Positions 31,098-40,832 of a DNA stretch of 64,000 nt are shown in pieces. The number at the start of each line of letters is the position of its first letter. Position 1 is the stretch's first letter. The stretch covers positions 1-64,000 of the forward strand of contig NZ_JAEMTF010000010.1 of the NCBI RefSeq assembly GCF_016462415.1, in the 5' to 3' direction. The DNA is from Williamsia sp. (GTDB lineage Bacteria > Actinomycetota > Actinomycetes > Mycobacteriales > Mycobacteriaceae). The notes beneath the pieces were generated by a model. The model did not search any database and was not told where the DNA came from. It saw nothing but the letters and a program-made list of their open reading frames with translations. The position numbers and the translations under genes are program-made.

Positions 31098-32234
31098 ATG
31101 GTCGCCGCCAGGCCCCGGATCTTCGTCCACGTCGGGTTGCCGAAGACGGGGACGACCTACCTGCAGGATCGGCTCTGGCGCAATCGCGACATCGCGATGC
31201 GGACCAGTGGCCTGCTCTACCCCGGCACGGCGATGCAGGACCACTTCCACGCCGCGGTGCATCTGCAGCCCGATCGATACCTGGACTGGGTCGATCCCGC
31301 GCACAGCGGGGTGTGGCGTGCCCTCGTCGACCAGATGCGAACCTGGCCGGGCACCTCGGTGATCTCGCACGAACTGTTCTCGACCGCGACCGAGGACCAG
31401 GCCGCCTCGGTGATCGCCGACCTCGACTTCGCCGACGTGCACGTCGTGGTGACGGTGCGTGACCTGGCCCGCCAGATCCCGTCGGTATGGCAGGAGAACG
31501 TCAAGAACCAGCATCGTTCGACCCTCGACGGTTTCGTCGACTCGCTGCGAACCCGTCCACTCGACGAGCAGGAACCGTTCTGGGAGTTCCAGGATCACGG
31601 TCGGATCCTGCGCACGTGGGGTGCCGGGCTGCCCCCGGGAAACGTTCATCTCGTCACCGTGCCGCGGGCGGGCGGGGGATCGGATCCGACATCACTGTGG
31701 GATCGATTCGTCGGTCTGCTCGACGCGGACGGCGACGCGCTCGACCGTCCGGTCCCGCCGAGCAACGCCGCGCTGTCACCGGCCCAGGTCGAACTCCTGC
31801 GTCGTCTCAACGAGCACCTGCAGCCCGAGCGCGTCGAGTGGGCGCGCTACGAGACGGCGGTCAAACGGTTCCTGATCGGCTCGGTGCTGTTCGGCTCGCC
31901 GGGCCGCGCGGGACGGTCGTTGTCGCCGGACCAGACGGAGTGGGCCGCGGCGCAGTCGGATTCGATGATCGCCGACATCGAGGCATCCGGATGGGACGTC
32001 GTCGGCGACATCGAGGACCTCCGGGTGACTCGGGTGGCGGGCGGCCGGACCGGCGAACCGACCACCGACGAGACCCTCGACGTCGCGGTGTCCGCGCTCG
32101 CCGAGGTGCTCGCGACGATGCCGTTGCCCACCGACCGGCCGCGCGTCACCACACGCGCCAAAGCCGTCATCCGCGGTGCCGCTCGACCGCTGCTGCGCGT
32201 TCGTGCTGCTCGCCGCGCCCGCCGCCGGCCCTGA
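31098..32234 (+). CDS. Sulfotransferase-like protein
   Basis: PAPS-loop-like [46 protein letters not shown]. Confidence 0.75.
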   Translation: MVAARPRIFVHVGLPKTGTTYLQDRLWRNRDIAMRTSGLLYPGTAMQDHFHAAVHLQPDRYLDWVDPAHSGVWRALVDQMRTWPGTSVISHELFSTATEDQAASVIADLDFADVHVVVTVRDLARQIPSVWQENVKNQHRSTLDGFVDSLRTRPLDEQEPFWEFQDHGRILRTWGAGLPPGNVHLVTVPRAGGGSDPTSLWDRFVGLLDADGDALDRPVPPSNAALSPAQVELLRRLNEHLQPERVEWARYETAVKRFLIGSVLFGSPGRAGRSLSPDQTEWAAAQSDSMIADIEASGWDVVGDIEDLRVTRVAGGRTGEPTTDETLDVAVSALAEVLATMPLPTDRPRVTTRAKAVIRGAARPLLRVRAARRARRRP

Positions 32235-32320
32235 CGATCACCGCGCTCACCTGCATCTGACCGACATGATCGTCGGCAACCACATGCCGAGTCGGCCCAT
32301 GTGGGGCAACATGGTTGGTT

Positions 32321-34201
32321 ATGAGCCCCGGAACCTCCTCCGAGAACACCGACACCCGGTCCTCGGACAATCGATCGCGTCCTGCCAAGTCGTCGTCTGG
32401 CGGCGCCAAGAAGGCGACGCCGGCCGCGAAGGCCGGGAAGGTCGCGGCCCCTGACCGCAAGCCGAGTGCTGCGCCCGCCGCACGCCGGACCGTGGGGGCC
32501 AAGAACGCACGGTCGGCGGCCAAGTCGGACACCTCCGCGAAGGCCGCCCCGGCCAAGTCGACGTCCAAGTCGACCAACGGCGCCACCGGCATCTTCTCGG
32601 GGTACGCCAAAGGCCCCTACGCCGAGGCCTTCGACGAGATGTTCGACGGCAACAGCGAGGTCCGTGCGCCCTACCGCGGGATCCACAAGGCGTTGGCACC
32701 GTCGGACCGGGCCGATCTCAACACCCGCGTGGACGCGCTGGGCCGCGCGTTCATCGATCAGGGAATCACCTTCTCGCTGTCCGGGCAGGAGCGCCCCTTC
32801 CCGTTGGACGTTGTGCCCCGGGTCATCTCGGCGAGTGAGTGGACGAAGCTCGAGCGCGGCATCACCCAGCGGGTGAAGGCGCTGGAGATGTTCCTCGACG
32901 ACATCTACGGCGAGCAGGAGATCCTCCGCGACGGGGTCGTCCCCAAGCGGCTGGTCACCTCCTGTGAGCACTTCCATCGTCAGGCGGTAGGGATCAAGCC
33001 GCCCAACGGGGTTCGCATCCACGTCGCGGGCATCGACCTGATCCGCGACGAGCACGGCGATTTCCGCGTCCTCGAGGACAACCTGCGGTCGCCGTCGGGC
33101 GTCTCCTACGTCATGGAGAACCGCCGGACGATGGCGCGCGTGTTCCCGGATCTGTTCTCCAGTCACCGGGTCCGCGCGGTCGCCGATTACTCCAGCCAGC
33201 TGCTCAAGGCGCTGCGTGCCTCCGCCGCGTTCAACGAGGCCGACCCGAATGTCGTTGTGCTGACACCCGGTGTCGCGAACTCCGCGTACTTCGAGCACTC
33301 GCTGCTCGCGCGGCAGATGGGCGTCGAGCTCGTCGAGGGCCGCGACCTGTTCTGCCGTGACAACGTCGTCTACATGCGCACCACCGAGGGTGAGCAGCGC
33401 GTCGACGTGATCTACCGACGCATCGACGACGACTTCCTCGACCCGATGCAGTTCCGCCCCGACTCGATGCTGGGCGTGGCCGGACTGCTCAACGCCGCGC
33501 GCGCGGGCAACGTCGTGATCTCCAGCGCCGTGGGCAACGGGGTCGGCGACGACAAGCTCGTCTACACCTACGTGCCGGAGATCATCCAGTACTACCTCGG
33601 CGAGAAGCCGAGCCTGGGCAACGTCGACACGCTGCGGTGCTGGCTCGACGACGAGCGTGAAGAGGTCCTCGACCGGATCGACGAGCTCGTCGTCAAACCC
33701 GTTGAGGGCTCCGGCGGTTACGGGATCGTCTTCGGACCCGACGCCACCTCCGAGGAGCTCGACACCCTGGCCCGCAAGGTGCGCAACGACCCCCGCGGGT
33801 GGATCGCGCAGCCGGTCGTCCAGCTGTCGACGGTGCCGACCAAGATCGGCGACAAGCTCCAACCGCGCCACGTCGACCTGCGTCCGTTCGCGGTCAACGA
33901 CGGTGAGTCCGTGTGGGTGTTGCCCGGCGGTCTCACCCGTGTCGCGCTGCCGGAGGGGTCGCTGGTGGTCAACTCCAGCCAGGGCGGTGGTTCCAAGGAC
34001 ACCTGGGTGCTGGCCTCCCGCGCGTCGGAATCCGAGCGGGAGCTCGGCGGCGAGGAGCTGGTCAGCGGCAAGGACCTGCCGCCGTCCCAGCAGACCGAGC
34101 AGGGGCCCGAGGCCACGGCCCACCAGCAGAAAGAACAGCAGCAGCAACAGCAACAGGGTCGATCCGACACGCAGTTCCAGTCGCAGGGGGGCACCGAATG
34201 A
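32321..34201 (+). CDS. Circularly permuted type 2 ATP-grasp protein with basic N-terminus and poly-Q C-terminus
   Basis: YDEMFDGN-like (FDEMFDGNSEVRAPYRGIHKAL); RVLEDNLRSPSGVSYVMENR; VVKPVEGSGGYGIVFGP. Confidence 0.9.
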   Translation: MSPGTSSENTDTRSSDNRSRPAKSSSGGAKKATPAAKAGKVAAPDRKPSAAPAARRTVGAKNARSAAKSDTSAKAAPAKSTSKSTNGATGIFSGYAKGPYAEAFDEMFDGNSEVRAPYRGIHKALAPSDRADLNTRVDALGRAFIDQGITFSLSGQERPFPLDVVPRVISASEWTKLERGITQRVKALEMFLDDIYGEQEILRDGVVPKRLVTSCEHFHRQAVGIKPPNGVRIHVAGIDLIRDEHGDFRVLEDNLRSPSGVSYVMENRRTMARVFPDLFSSHRVRAVADYSSQLLKALRASAAFNEADPNVVVLTPGVANSAYFEHSLLARQMGVELVEGRDLFCRDNVVYMRTTEGEQRVDVIYRRIDDDFLDPMQFRPDSMLGVAGLLNAARAGNVVISSAVGNGVGDDKLVYTYVPEIIQYYLGEKPSLGNVDTLRCWLDDEREEVLDRIDELVVKPVEGSGGYGIVFGPDATSEELDTLARKVRNDPRGWIAQPVVQLSTVPTKIGDKLQPRHVDLRPFAVNDGESVWVLPGGLTRVALPEGSLVVNSSQGGGSKDTWVLASRASESERELGGEELVSGKDLPPSQQTEQGPEATAHQQKEQQQQQQQGRSDTQFQSQGGTE

Positions 34202-35184
34202 TGTTGGCGCGTAACGCCGAGTCGCTGTACTGGATCGGCCGCTATGTCGAGCGGGCCGACGACACCGCCCGGATCCTCGACGTCGCGGTGCACCAGCTGC
34301 TCGAGGACGCCACCGTCGACCCGGACCGCACCTGCCGGCTGGTGCTGCAGGTGCTGGGCATGGAGCCGCCCGCTGACGTCGACAAGCTCGACGTGTGGTC
34401 GTTGACCGAACGCGTGGCCTACGACAAGAAGGGCCACGGATCGATCGTGGACTGCATCGCCGCCGGTCGTGAGAACGCCCGTGGCGCACGGGAGGTCACG
34501 TCCAGCGAGATGTGGGAATGCCTGAACACCACCTACAACGGGCTCGCCGAGGCCGAGCGGGCCGCCCGCAAGCTGGGGCCCTACGAGTTCCTCTCCTACG
34601 TCAAGAATCGCGCCGCCATGTTCGCCGGGCTCGCCGACGCGACGCTCAGTCGGGACGACGGATACCGGTTCCTGTTGCTCGGTCGGTCCGTCGAGCGTGT
34701 GGACATGACCATCCGGATGCTGTTGTCGCGTGCCGGTGACCGGTCGGGATCACCCGCCTGGGTCACCGTGCTGCGATCGGCGGGAGCCCACGACACCTAC
34801 CTGCGCACCTACCGCGGTGCGCTCGACGCCAGCCGGGTGGTCGAGTTCATGTTGTTGGACAGGCTCTTTCCCCGGTCGGTGTTCCACGCGATCACCCTGG
34901 CCGAGGAATCGCTGATGGAGCTCGACAACCGGCCCAACAGCCGTGTCGGTGCACGTGCCGAGGCGCAGCGCCTCCTGGGTCGTGCCCGCAGCTCTCTGGA
35001 GTTCATGCAACCCGGTTTGCTGCTCGACGATCTCCAGGACCGACTGTTGGCCCTGCAGGAGACCTGCCGGGATCTGAACGAGGCTGTCACACTGCAGTAT
35101 TTCCACGTCACCCCGTATGTGGCATGGGCGGACGTCCGGGCGAGTTCCGCCGAGGACCACTTCATCGAGGAGAGTGAACTGTGA
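34198..35184 (+). CDS. Alpha-E domain protein
   Basis: MMLARNAESLYWIGRYVERADDTARILDV; HQLLEDATVDPDR; follows ATP-grasp gene. Confidence 0.92.
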   Translation: MMLARNAESLYWIGRYVERADDTARILDVAVHQLLEDATVDPDRTCRLVLQVLGMEPPADVDKLDVWSLTERVAYDKKGHGSIVDCIAAGRENARGAREVTSSEMWECLNTTYNGLAEAERAARKLGPYEFLSYVKNRAAMFAGLADATLSRDDGYRFLLLGRSVERVDMTIRMLLSRAGDRSGSPAWVTVLRSAGAHDTYLRTYRGALDASRVVEFMLLDRLFPRSVFHAITLAEESLMELDNRPNSRVGARAEAQRLLGRARSSLEFMQPGLLLDDLQDRLLALQETCRDLNEAVTLQYFHVTPYVAWADVRASSAEDHFIEESEL

Positions 35185-36029
35185 GCTGGCGCCTGCGGGT
35201 CGTGCATTCCACCGGATTCGCCTACAACGCGCCGGTGACCTCGTCGTACAACGAGGCGCGTCTGACGCCGCGCAGCGACAACCGGCAGAACGTGATCGTC
35301 AACCGCGTCGAGACGGTGCCCGCCACGCGTTCCTATCGCTACACCGACTACTGGGGCACCGCGGTCACCGCCTTCGACCTCCATGCGCCGCATGAGGAAC
35401 TCGAGGTGTCGGGATCGTCGGTGGTGGAGACCGAGGCGGGCAACCGCCCGACCGAGGCCGAGCAGACCGACTGGGACGACCTCAAGACCGAGTACGTGAT
35501 CGATCGGTTCGACGAGGTCCTGGGCAAGACCGACTACGTGCCCCGCAACCGCCAACTCGCGGCGACGGCCCGCAAGCTGTCGAAGGGGCTGGATCCGAGC
35601 TCCGCGGTCGTGGCGATCTGCAGTTGGGTGCACTCGGAGATGCAGTACGTCCCCGGCACCACCGGCGTGCACACCAGCGCGGTCGACGCGTGGAGCGAGC
35701 GCAAAGGCGTGTGCCAGGACTACGCGCATCTGACGTTGTTGATGCTGCGCAGCCTCGGCATCCCGGCCCGGTATGTCTCGGGGTACCTGCACCCGAGCCG
35801 CGACGCCGCCATCGACCAGGTCGTCGAGGGTCAGAGCCACGCCTGGATCGAGGCCTGGACCGGTACCTGGTGGGGATACGACCCCACCAACGACGTGCCG
35901 ATCAACGAGCAGCACGTGTCGGTCGGCATCGGTCGCGACTACTCCGATGTCCCTCCACTGAAGGGCATCTACACCGGCGGCGGGGCCACCGATCTCGATG
36001 TGGTCGTGGAGATCACGCGTCTGGCCTAG
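35181..36029 (+). CDS. Transglutaminase-like protease family protein
   Basis: DAWSERKGVCQDYAHLTLLMLRSLGIPARYVSGYLHP; GQSHAWIEAWTGTWWGYDPTND (Cys-His-Asp). Confidence 0.93.
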   Translation: MSWRLRVVHSTGFAYNAPVTSSYNEARLTPRSDNRQNVIVNRVETVPATRSYRYTDYWGTAVTAFDLHAPHEELEVSGSSVVETEAGNRPTEAEQTDWDDLKTEYVIDRFDEVLGKTDYVPRNRQLAATARKLSKGLDPSSAVVAICSWVHSEMQYVPGTTGVHTSAVDAWSERKGVCQDYAHLTLLMLRSLGIPARYVSGYLHPSRDAAIDQVVEGQSHAWIEAWTGTWWGYDPTNDVPINEQHVSVGIGRDYSDVPPLKGIYTGGGATDLDVVVEITRLA

Positions 36030-36053
36030 ACGTCCGTCCCGCGGGGGCCGGGA

Positions 36054-37046
36054 TCACTCCCGGCCCTGCGAGACCCAGTTCGGGTCGCCCGACCGCGCGC
36101 CGGCCACGAGGTCGGCGGCCGCGTCGAGTCGCGTGATCTGTTCGTCGGTCAACGACAACGACAGCGCGCCGAGGTTCTCGGTGATGCGGGCGGGGTTGCG
36201 CGTGCCCGGGATCGGGACGGAAGCGATACCCAGGGTGGTGGCTCGGGAGAGCAACCAGGCCAGGCTGACCTGCGCCGGGGTGGCATCGAGCTCGTCGGCC
36301 ACGCCACGCACGACGTCGACCACGGCTGCGTTGGCATCGAGGTTCGCACCTGCGAAGCGTGGGATCTTGTGGCGGAAGTCGTTGTCGGACAGGGTCGCCA
36401 CCGTTCCGGTGAGGAAGCCGCGACCCAGCGGGGAGTAGGGCACGAAGCCGACGCCGTGTTCGACGGCCGCGGGGACCACGCCGCGCTCCACATCGCGCGA
36501 CCACAGGGACCACTCGCTCTGCACCGCGGCGATGGGGTGTACGGCACTCGCAGTGGCGATCTCGTCCGCGGTCACCTCGGAGAGGCCCAGATGGCGAACC
36601 TTGCCCGCGGCGACGAGTTCGGCCATCGCGCCGACGGTCTCCTCGATCGGCACCGACACATCGCGGCGGTGCATGTAGTACAGGTCGATCGTGTCGACGC
36701 CGAGCCGCTCCAGGCTCTCGTCGCAGCACGCGAGCACGTAGTCGTGCTCGCCACGGGCGGTCGGACGCGATTCTCCCGAGATCGAGAGTCCGACGATGCC
36801 GAATTTCGTTGCCAGGGTGACCTCGTCGCGCCGGTCGCGGAGGACCTCGCCGACCAGTCGCTCGTTCTCGCCGTCGGCGTAGACGTTGGCGGTGTCGATG
36901 AACGTCATGCCCTGGTCGATCGCGCTGTGCAGGGCAGCGAGCCCCTGGGTGTGCGACACCGATCCGTAGACCTGCGCGACCGCCATGGCGCCGAATCCCA
37001 GTGCGCTGACGGTGAGACCGTCACCCAGGTGTGTCTGCCGTGTCAT
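36054..37046 (-). CDS. Aldo/keto reductase
   Basis: GFGAMAVAQVYG...FIDTANVYADGENERLVGEVLR...DLYYMHRRD...GIASVPIPGTRNPARITEN. Confidence 0.92.
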   Translation of the reverse strand: MTRQTHLGDGLTVSALGFGAMAVAQVYGSVSHTQGLAALHSAIDQGMTFIDTANVYADGENERLVGEVLRDRRDEVTLATKFGIVGLSISGESRPTARGEHDYVLACCDESLERLGVDTIDLYYMHRRDVSVPIEETVGAMAELVAAGKVRHLGLSEVTADEIATASAVHPIAAVQSEWSLWSRDVERGVVPAAVEHGVGFVPYSPLGRGFLTGTVATLSDNDFRHKIPRFAGANLDANAAVVDVVRGVADELDATPAQVSLAWLLSRATTLGIASVPIPGTRNPARITENLGALSLSLTDEQITRLDAAADLVAGARSGDPNWVSQGRE

Positions 37047-37047
37047 C

Positions 37048-37503
37048 TCATGAGTCTCTCTGTGCGGAACGGTCGGCGGCGGTGCACTCGCCGCCGGATT
37101 CGATGAGTGCGGAGTAGTGCCTGATCTTGTTCTCGAGTGCGTCGCTGGTCTCGTCGATCAGCCTGCGCCGCTCGGCGATTCGCGCCCGGTGGGCGAGCAG
37201 GATCGCCAGACGTTCCGGGTGGGTGTCGGGTCCGCCCTCGATCAACTGGGCGAAGCGACGCATGTCGGCCACAGGCAGCCCGGTCTCGCGCAACCGAACG
37301 AGCAGTGTGATCACGCCGATGTAGCGGTCGGTGTAGCGACGACGCCGGTCGCCGCCGCGGGGGATCGGCGGCACCATGCCCTCGCGCTCGTACCAGCGCA
37401 ACGTGTCGGGCGTCAGACCGGTGATGGTCGACACCTCGGCGATGCCGTAGGTGCGCTCGTCGTCGGTGCCGCCGGAGACCAGCGGATCGGTGGTTGTGGT
37501 CAC
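37048..37503 (-). CDS. MerR-family transcriptional regulator
   Basis: TYGIAEVSTITGLTPDTLRWYEREGMVPPIPRGGDRRRRYTDRYIGVITLLVRLRETGLPVADMRRF; GTG start at 37503. Confidence 0.93.
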   Translation of the reverse strand: MTTTTDPLVSGGTDDERTYGIAEVSTITGLTPDTLRWYEREGMVPPIPRGGDRRRRYTDRYIGVITLLVRLRETGLPVADMRRFAQLIEGGPDTHPERLAILLAHRARIAERRRLIDETSDALENKIRHYSALIESGGECTAADRSAQRDS

Positions 37504-37509
37504 CGACCA

Positions 37510-37540
37510 AGCGTAGGAGCTGGAGTGCACTCCAACGCAA
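37510..37540 (-). promoter_or_regulatory. MerR-type promoter/operator for the merR-AKR operon
   Basis: Minus strand TTGCGT-(19 bp TGGAGTGCACTCCAGCTCC)-TACGCT; 14-bp palindrome TGGAGTGCACTCCA at 37521..37534. Confidence 0.8.
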
Positions 37541-37570
37541 GGGTCGCCCGAAATGTCGGTCCAGGCGTCG

Positions 37571-38140
37571 TCAGTTCCAGCCGTACCCGCTGCGCAGGCG
37601 GTCGGCGACCGCGTCGAAGCGGGATCGGTCGAGGATCGCGCCCTCGCGGCGGATGCCCTGTTCAGGGACGTCGAGCACGCGGTCGAGACGTACGTAGCTG
37701 ACCTTGTGACCGCCATCCCACGAACCCGTTCCCACCTCGAGCCAGTCGGGGTCGTCGGCGCGGTGGCCCTGGCTCGAGAGCATCAGACCCAGCAGCGTGG
37801 TCCCGTCTCGCCCGACCACCAGCACCGGGCGGTCCTTGCCCTGGGAGGCGTCCTCCTCGAAGGCGACCCACGTCCACACGATCTCGCCGGGGTCGGCGGC
37901 GCCGTCGAGCGCTGGGCTGTACTCGATGCGTCGCGCTCGATCGGCGGTGGGACGGTCGGTGTCGGTGACGGGGCGTCCCTGCGGGCCGGGAGCGGCGCTC
38001 GGCGTCGTGGTGCCGCCGTTCATCCGCGCGGTGATCGCGGCCTTGCCCTTGTCGAGGGCGCCCGATCGCTGGAGTTCGCGGTAGATGCGCGGCCCGTGTT
38101 GCCGGGCCAGTCGTAGGGCCACGGATGTCCAGTTCGCCAT
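37571..38140 (-). CDS. PemK/MazF-like domain protein with N-terminal extension
   Basis: [55 protein letters not shown]. Confidence 0.75.
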   Translation of the reverse strand: MANWTSVALRLARQHGPRIYRELQRSGALDKGKAAITARMNGGTTTPSAAPGPQGRPVTDTDRPTADRARRIEYSPALDGAADPGEIVWTWVAFEEDASQGKDRPVLVVGRDGTTLLGLMLSSQGHRADDPDWLEVGTGSWDGGHKVSYVRLDRVLDVPEQGIRREGAILDRSRFDAVADRLRSGYGWN

Positions 38141-38150
38141 GGGGACGAAT

Positions 38151-38840
38151 CTAATCGGTCGGGCGGCCCACGAGATGCGACAGCACCGCAGCGGTGGTCA
38201 GTTCGGCCGTCGGCTTGCGGTCGGGTCGCAGATCATGCCCGGTGCCGGTGATCTCCACCACAGTCGTCGGCGCCGGGATCAGGGCGACGGCGGCGGTGAG
38301 TTCGTCGGTGGTCGCGAACGGGTCCGACGGCCCGTGCACCACGACGACCGGCCGGGTGATGCGGGGCAGGTGCTCGACGCGCAGGCGATCGGGCTTGCCG
38401 GGCGGGTGCAGCGGATACGACGTCAGCAACAGTCCGTCGGCGACCGAGGCGTCGTCGGCGACGACCATCGACGCCTGCCTGCCGCCGTAGGAGTGCCCGC
38501 CGACGATGAGTGGGCCGGCCCCCAGCTCGCGCAGCAGCGCACACGCCCGGGCGATGCCGTCCCGGTCACGCGCCGATCCGGACGGACTGGGCGGGCCCTT
38601 CGGGCGGTTCTGCCGATACGGGAGATCGATCCGGGCGACCAGGACCCCACGTGCACTCAGCGCGGCTCCCAGCTGACGAAGCAGCAGGCCGTCGTGGTTG
38701 CCGCCGGCCCCGTGGGTGAGCACGGCGGTCGCGATCGGTTCGCCGGCCGGGCGGTGCAGGACCCCGACGACACCGTCGTCGGCCAGGGGCTCGCCGGTCG
38801 TCCGGTCGTCGCCGGCGCCGGCGTCATCATGGTTGGCCAC
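38151..38840 (-). CDS. Alpha/beta hydrolase (KANL3/Tex30- or dienelactone-hydrolase-like)
   Basis: [15 protein letters not shown]...[19 protein letters not shown]...[12 protein letters not shown]...GTGHDL. Confidence 0.85.
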   Translation of the reverse strand: MANHDDAGAGDDRTTGEPLADDGVVGVLHRPAGEPIATAVLTHGAGGNHDGLLLRQLGAALSARGVLVARIDLPYRQNRPKGPPSPSGSARDRDGIARACALLRELGAGPLIVGGHSYGGRQASMVVADDASVADGLLLTSYPLHPPGKPDRLRVEHLPRITRPVVVVHGPSDPFATTDELTAAVALIPAPTTVVEITGTGHDLRPDRKPTAELTTAAVLSHLVGRPTD

Positions 38841-38942
38841 GGCGCCCACGGTAACGGTGGGCCCGGCGCCGAGGAGTGCTGCGCACGCCGGGCGGGGTCC
38901 ATGACGTGCGAAACTGGGGGTACGCGACGTCCCGTCAGAGGA

Positions 38943-40808
38943 GTGAGTTCGATTCCCAGCTTTGCCGACACCACCTTCACCGATCCCGAACGGATCCGGA
39001 ACTTCTGCATCATCGCCCACATCGACCATGGCAAGTCGACGCTGGCCGATCGCATGTTGCAGCTCACCGGTGTCGTCGAGGCGCGGCAGATGCGGGCGCA
39101 GTACCTCGACCGGATGGACATCGAGCGCGAGCGCGGCATCACCATCAAGGCGCAGAACGTCCGCCTGCCGTGGCAGGTCACGACCGACGGCGTGACGACC
39201 GACTACGTCATGCACCTCATCGACACCCCCGGACACGTCGACTTCACCTATGAGGTGTCGCGCGCGCTGGAGGCCTGTGAGGGTGCGGTGCTGCTCGTCG
39301 ACGCCGCCCAGGGCATCGAGGCGCAGACGCTGGCCAACCTCTACCTGGCCATGGACAAGGACCTCACGATCATCCCGGTCCTGAACAAGATCGACCTGCC
39401 CGCGGCCGATCCCGATCGCTACGCCGCCGAGATCGCACACATCATCGGCTGCGACCCCGACGACATCCTGCGTGTCTCGGGCAAGACCGGTGCCGGCGTC
39501 ACCGAGCTGCTCGACGAGATCGTGAAGCTGATCCCCGCCCCGGTCGGCGACGCCGACGGTCCGACACGGGCGATGATCTTCGACTCGGTCTACGACACCT
39601 ACCGCGGCGTGGTCACCTACGTCCGCGTGGTCGACGGGCGTCTCGAGCCGCGCGTCAAGGTCGAGATGATGTCGACCGGCAGCACGCACGAGTGCCTCGA
39701 GGTGGGCATCGTCTCGCCCGAGCCGAAAGCGTCGAAAGGCCTCGGGGTCGGCGAGGTCGGTTATCTCATCACCGGTGTGAAGGACGTCCGGCAGTCGAAG
39801 GTCGGCGACACGATCACGACCGCCCGAAACGGGGCGACCGACGCATTGACCGGATACCGGGAGCCCCGCCCGATGGTTTACTCCGGGCTCTACCCGGTCG
39901 ACGGGTCGGACTACCCGGATCTGCGCGACGCGCTGGAGAAGTTGCAGCTCAACGACGCCGCGTTGACCTGGGAGCCGGAGACCTCGGTGGCGCTCGGGTT
40001 CGGATTCCGTTGTGGCTTCCTGGGTTTGCTGCACATGGAGATCACACGTGAGCGACTCGAGCGGGAGTTCGACCTCGACCTGATCTCGACCGCGCCGAAC
40101 GTCGTCTACCGGCTCGTCGGCGAGGACGGTGCCGACATGACGGTCACCAACCCGTCGGACTGGCCCGACGGCAAGGCCCAGGCCATCTTCGAACCGATCG
40201 TCAAGACGACGGTGATCGCGCCGAGCGAGTTCGTCGGCACGATCATGGAGCTGTGTCAGTCCCGCCGTGGCGAACTCGGTGGCATGGACTACCTCTCGGA
40301 GACCCGCGTCGAGCTGCGCTACACGATGCCCATGGCCGAGATCATCTTCGACTTCTTCGACGCACTCAAGTCCCGAACGCGTGGATACGCCAGCCTGGAT
40401 TACGAGGAGGCGGGCGAACAGGAATCGGCACTGGTGAAGGTCGACATCCTGCTGCAGGGCGAGGCCGTCGACGCGTTCAGCGCGATCGTGCACAAGGACG
40501 GCGCCTTCGCCTACGGCAACAAGATGACGCTCAAACTCAAAGAGCTCATCCCGCGCCAGCAGTTCGAGGTGCCGATCCAGGCCGCCGTGGGCTCGAAGAT
40601 CATTGCGCGCGAGAACATCCGGGCGATCCGTAAGGACGTGCTCGCCAAGTGCTACGGCGGTGACATCAGCCGTAAGCGCAAACTGCTCGAGAAGCAGAAG
40701 GAGGGCAAGAAGCGGATGAAGACCATCGGTCGGGTCGAGGTCCCGCAGGAGGCCTTCGTGGCGGCGCTGTCATCGGATGCGGGCAACGACAAGTCCAAGG
40801 GCAAGTAG
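38943..40808 (+). CDS. lepA: Elongation factor 4
   Basis: [56 protein letters not shown]; full-length LepA C-terminus. Confidence 0.98.
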   Translation: MSSIPSFADTTFTDPERIRNFCIIAHIDHGKSTLADRMLQLTGVVEARQMRAQYLDRMDIERERGITIKAQNVRLPWQVTTDGVTTDYVMHLIDTPGHVDFTYEVSRALEACEGAVLLVDAAQGIEAQTLANLYLAMDKDLTIIPVLNKIDLPAADPDRYAAEIAHIIGCDPDDILRVSGKTGAGVTELLDEIVKLIPAPVGDADGPTRAMIFDSVYDTYRGVVTYVRVVDGRLEPRVKVEMMSTGSTHECLEVGIVSPEPKASKGLGVGEVGYLITGVKDVRQSKVGDTITTARNGATDALTGYREPRPMVYSGLYPVDGSDYPDLRDALEKLQLNDAALTWEPETSVALGFGFRCGFLGLLHMEITRERLEREFDLDLISTAPNVVYRLVGEDGADMTVTNPSDWPDGKAQAIFEPIVKTTVIAPSEFVGTIMELCQSRRGELGGMDYLSETRVELRYTMPMAEIIFDFFDALKSRTRGYASLDYEEAGEQESALVKVDILLQGEAVDAFSAIVHKDGAFAYGNKMTLKLKELIPRQQFEVPIQAAVGSKIIARENIRAIRKDVLAKCYGGDISRKRKLLEKQKEGKKRMKTIGRVEVPQEAFVAALSSDAGNDKSKGK

Positions 40809-40832
40809 GCCCGCCGCACTACCATCGTGGGC

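Noticed and set aside
31847-34489. 880-aa minus-strand ORF
   Set aside because: Antisense to sulfotransferase, ATP-grasp and alpha-E genes; low-complexity composition
38151-40493. 780-aa minus-strand ORF over lepA
   Set aside because: Only the 3' part (38151..38840) is a real gene (alpha/beta hydrolase); the rest is antisense to lepA
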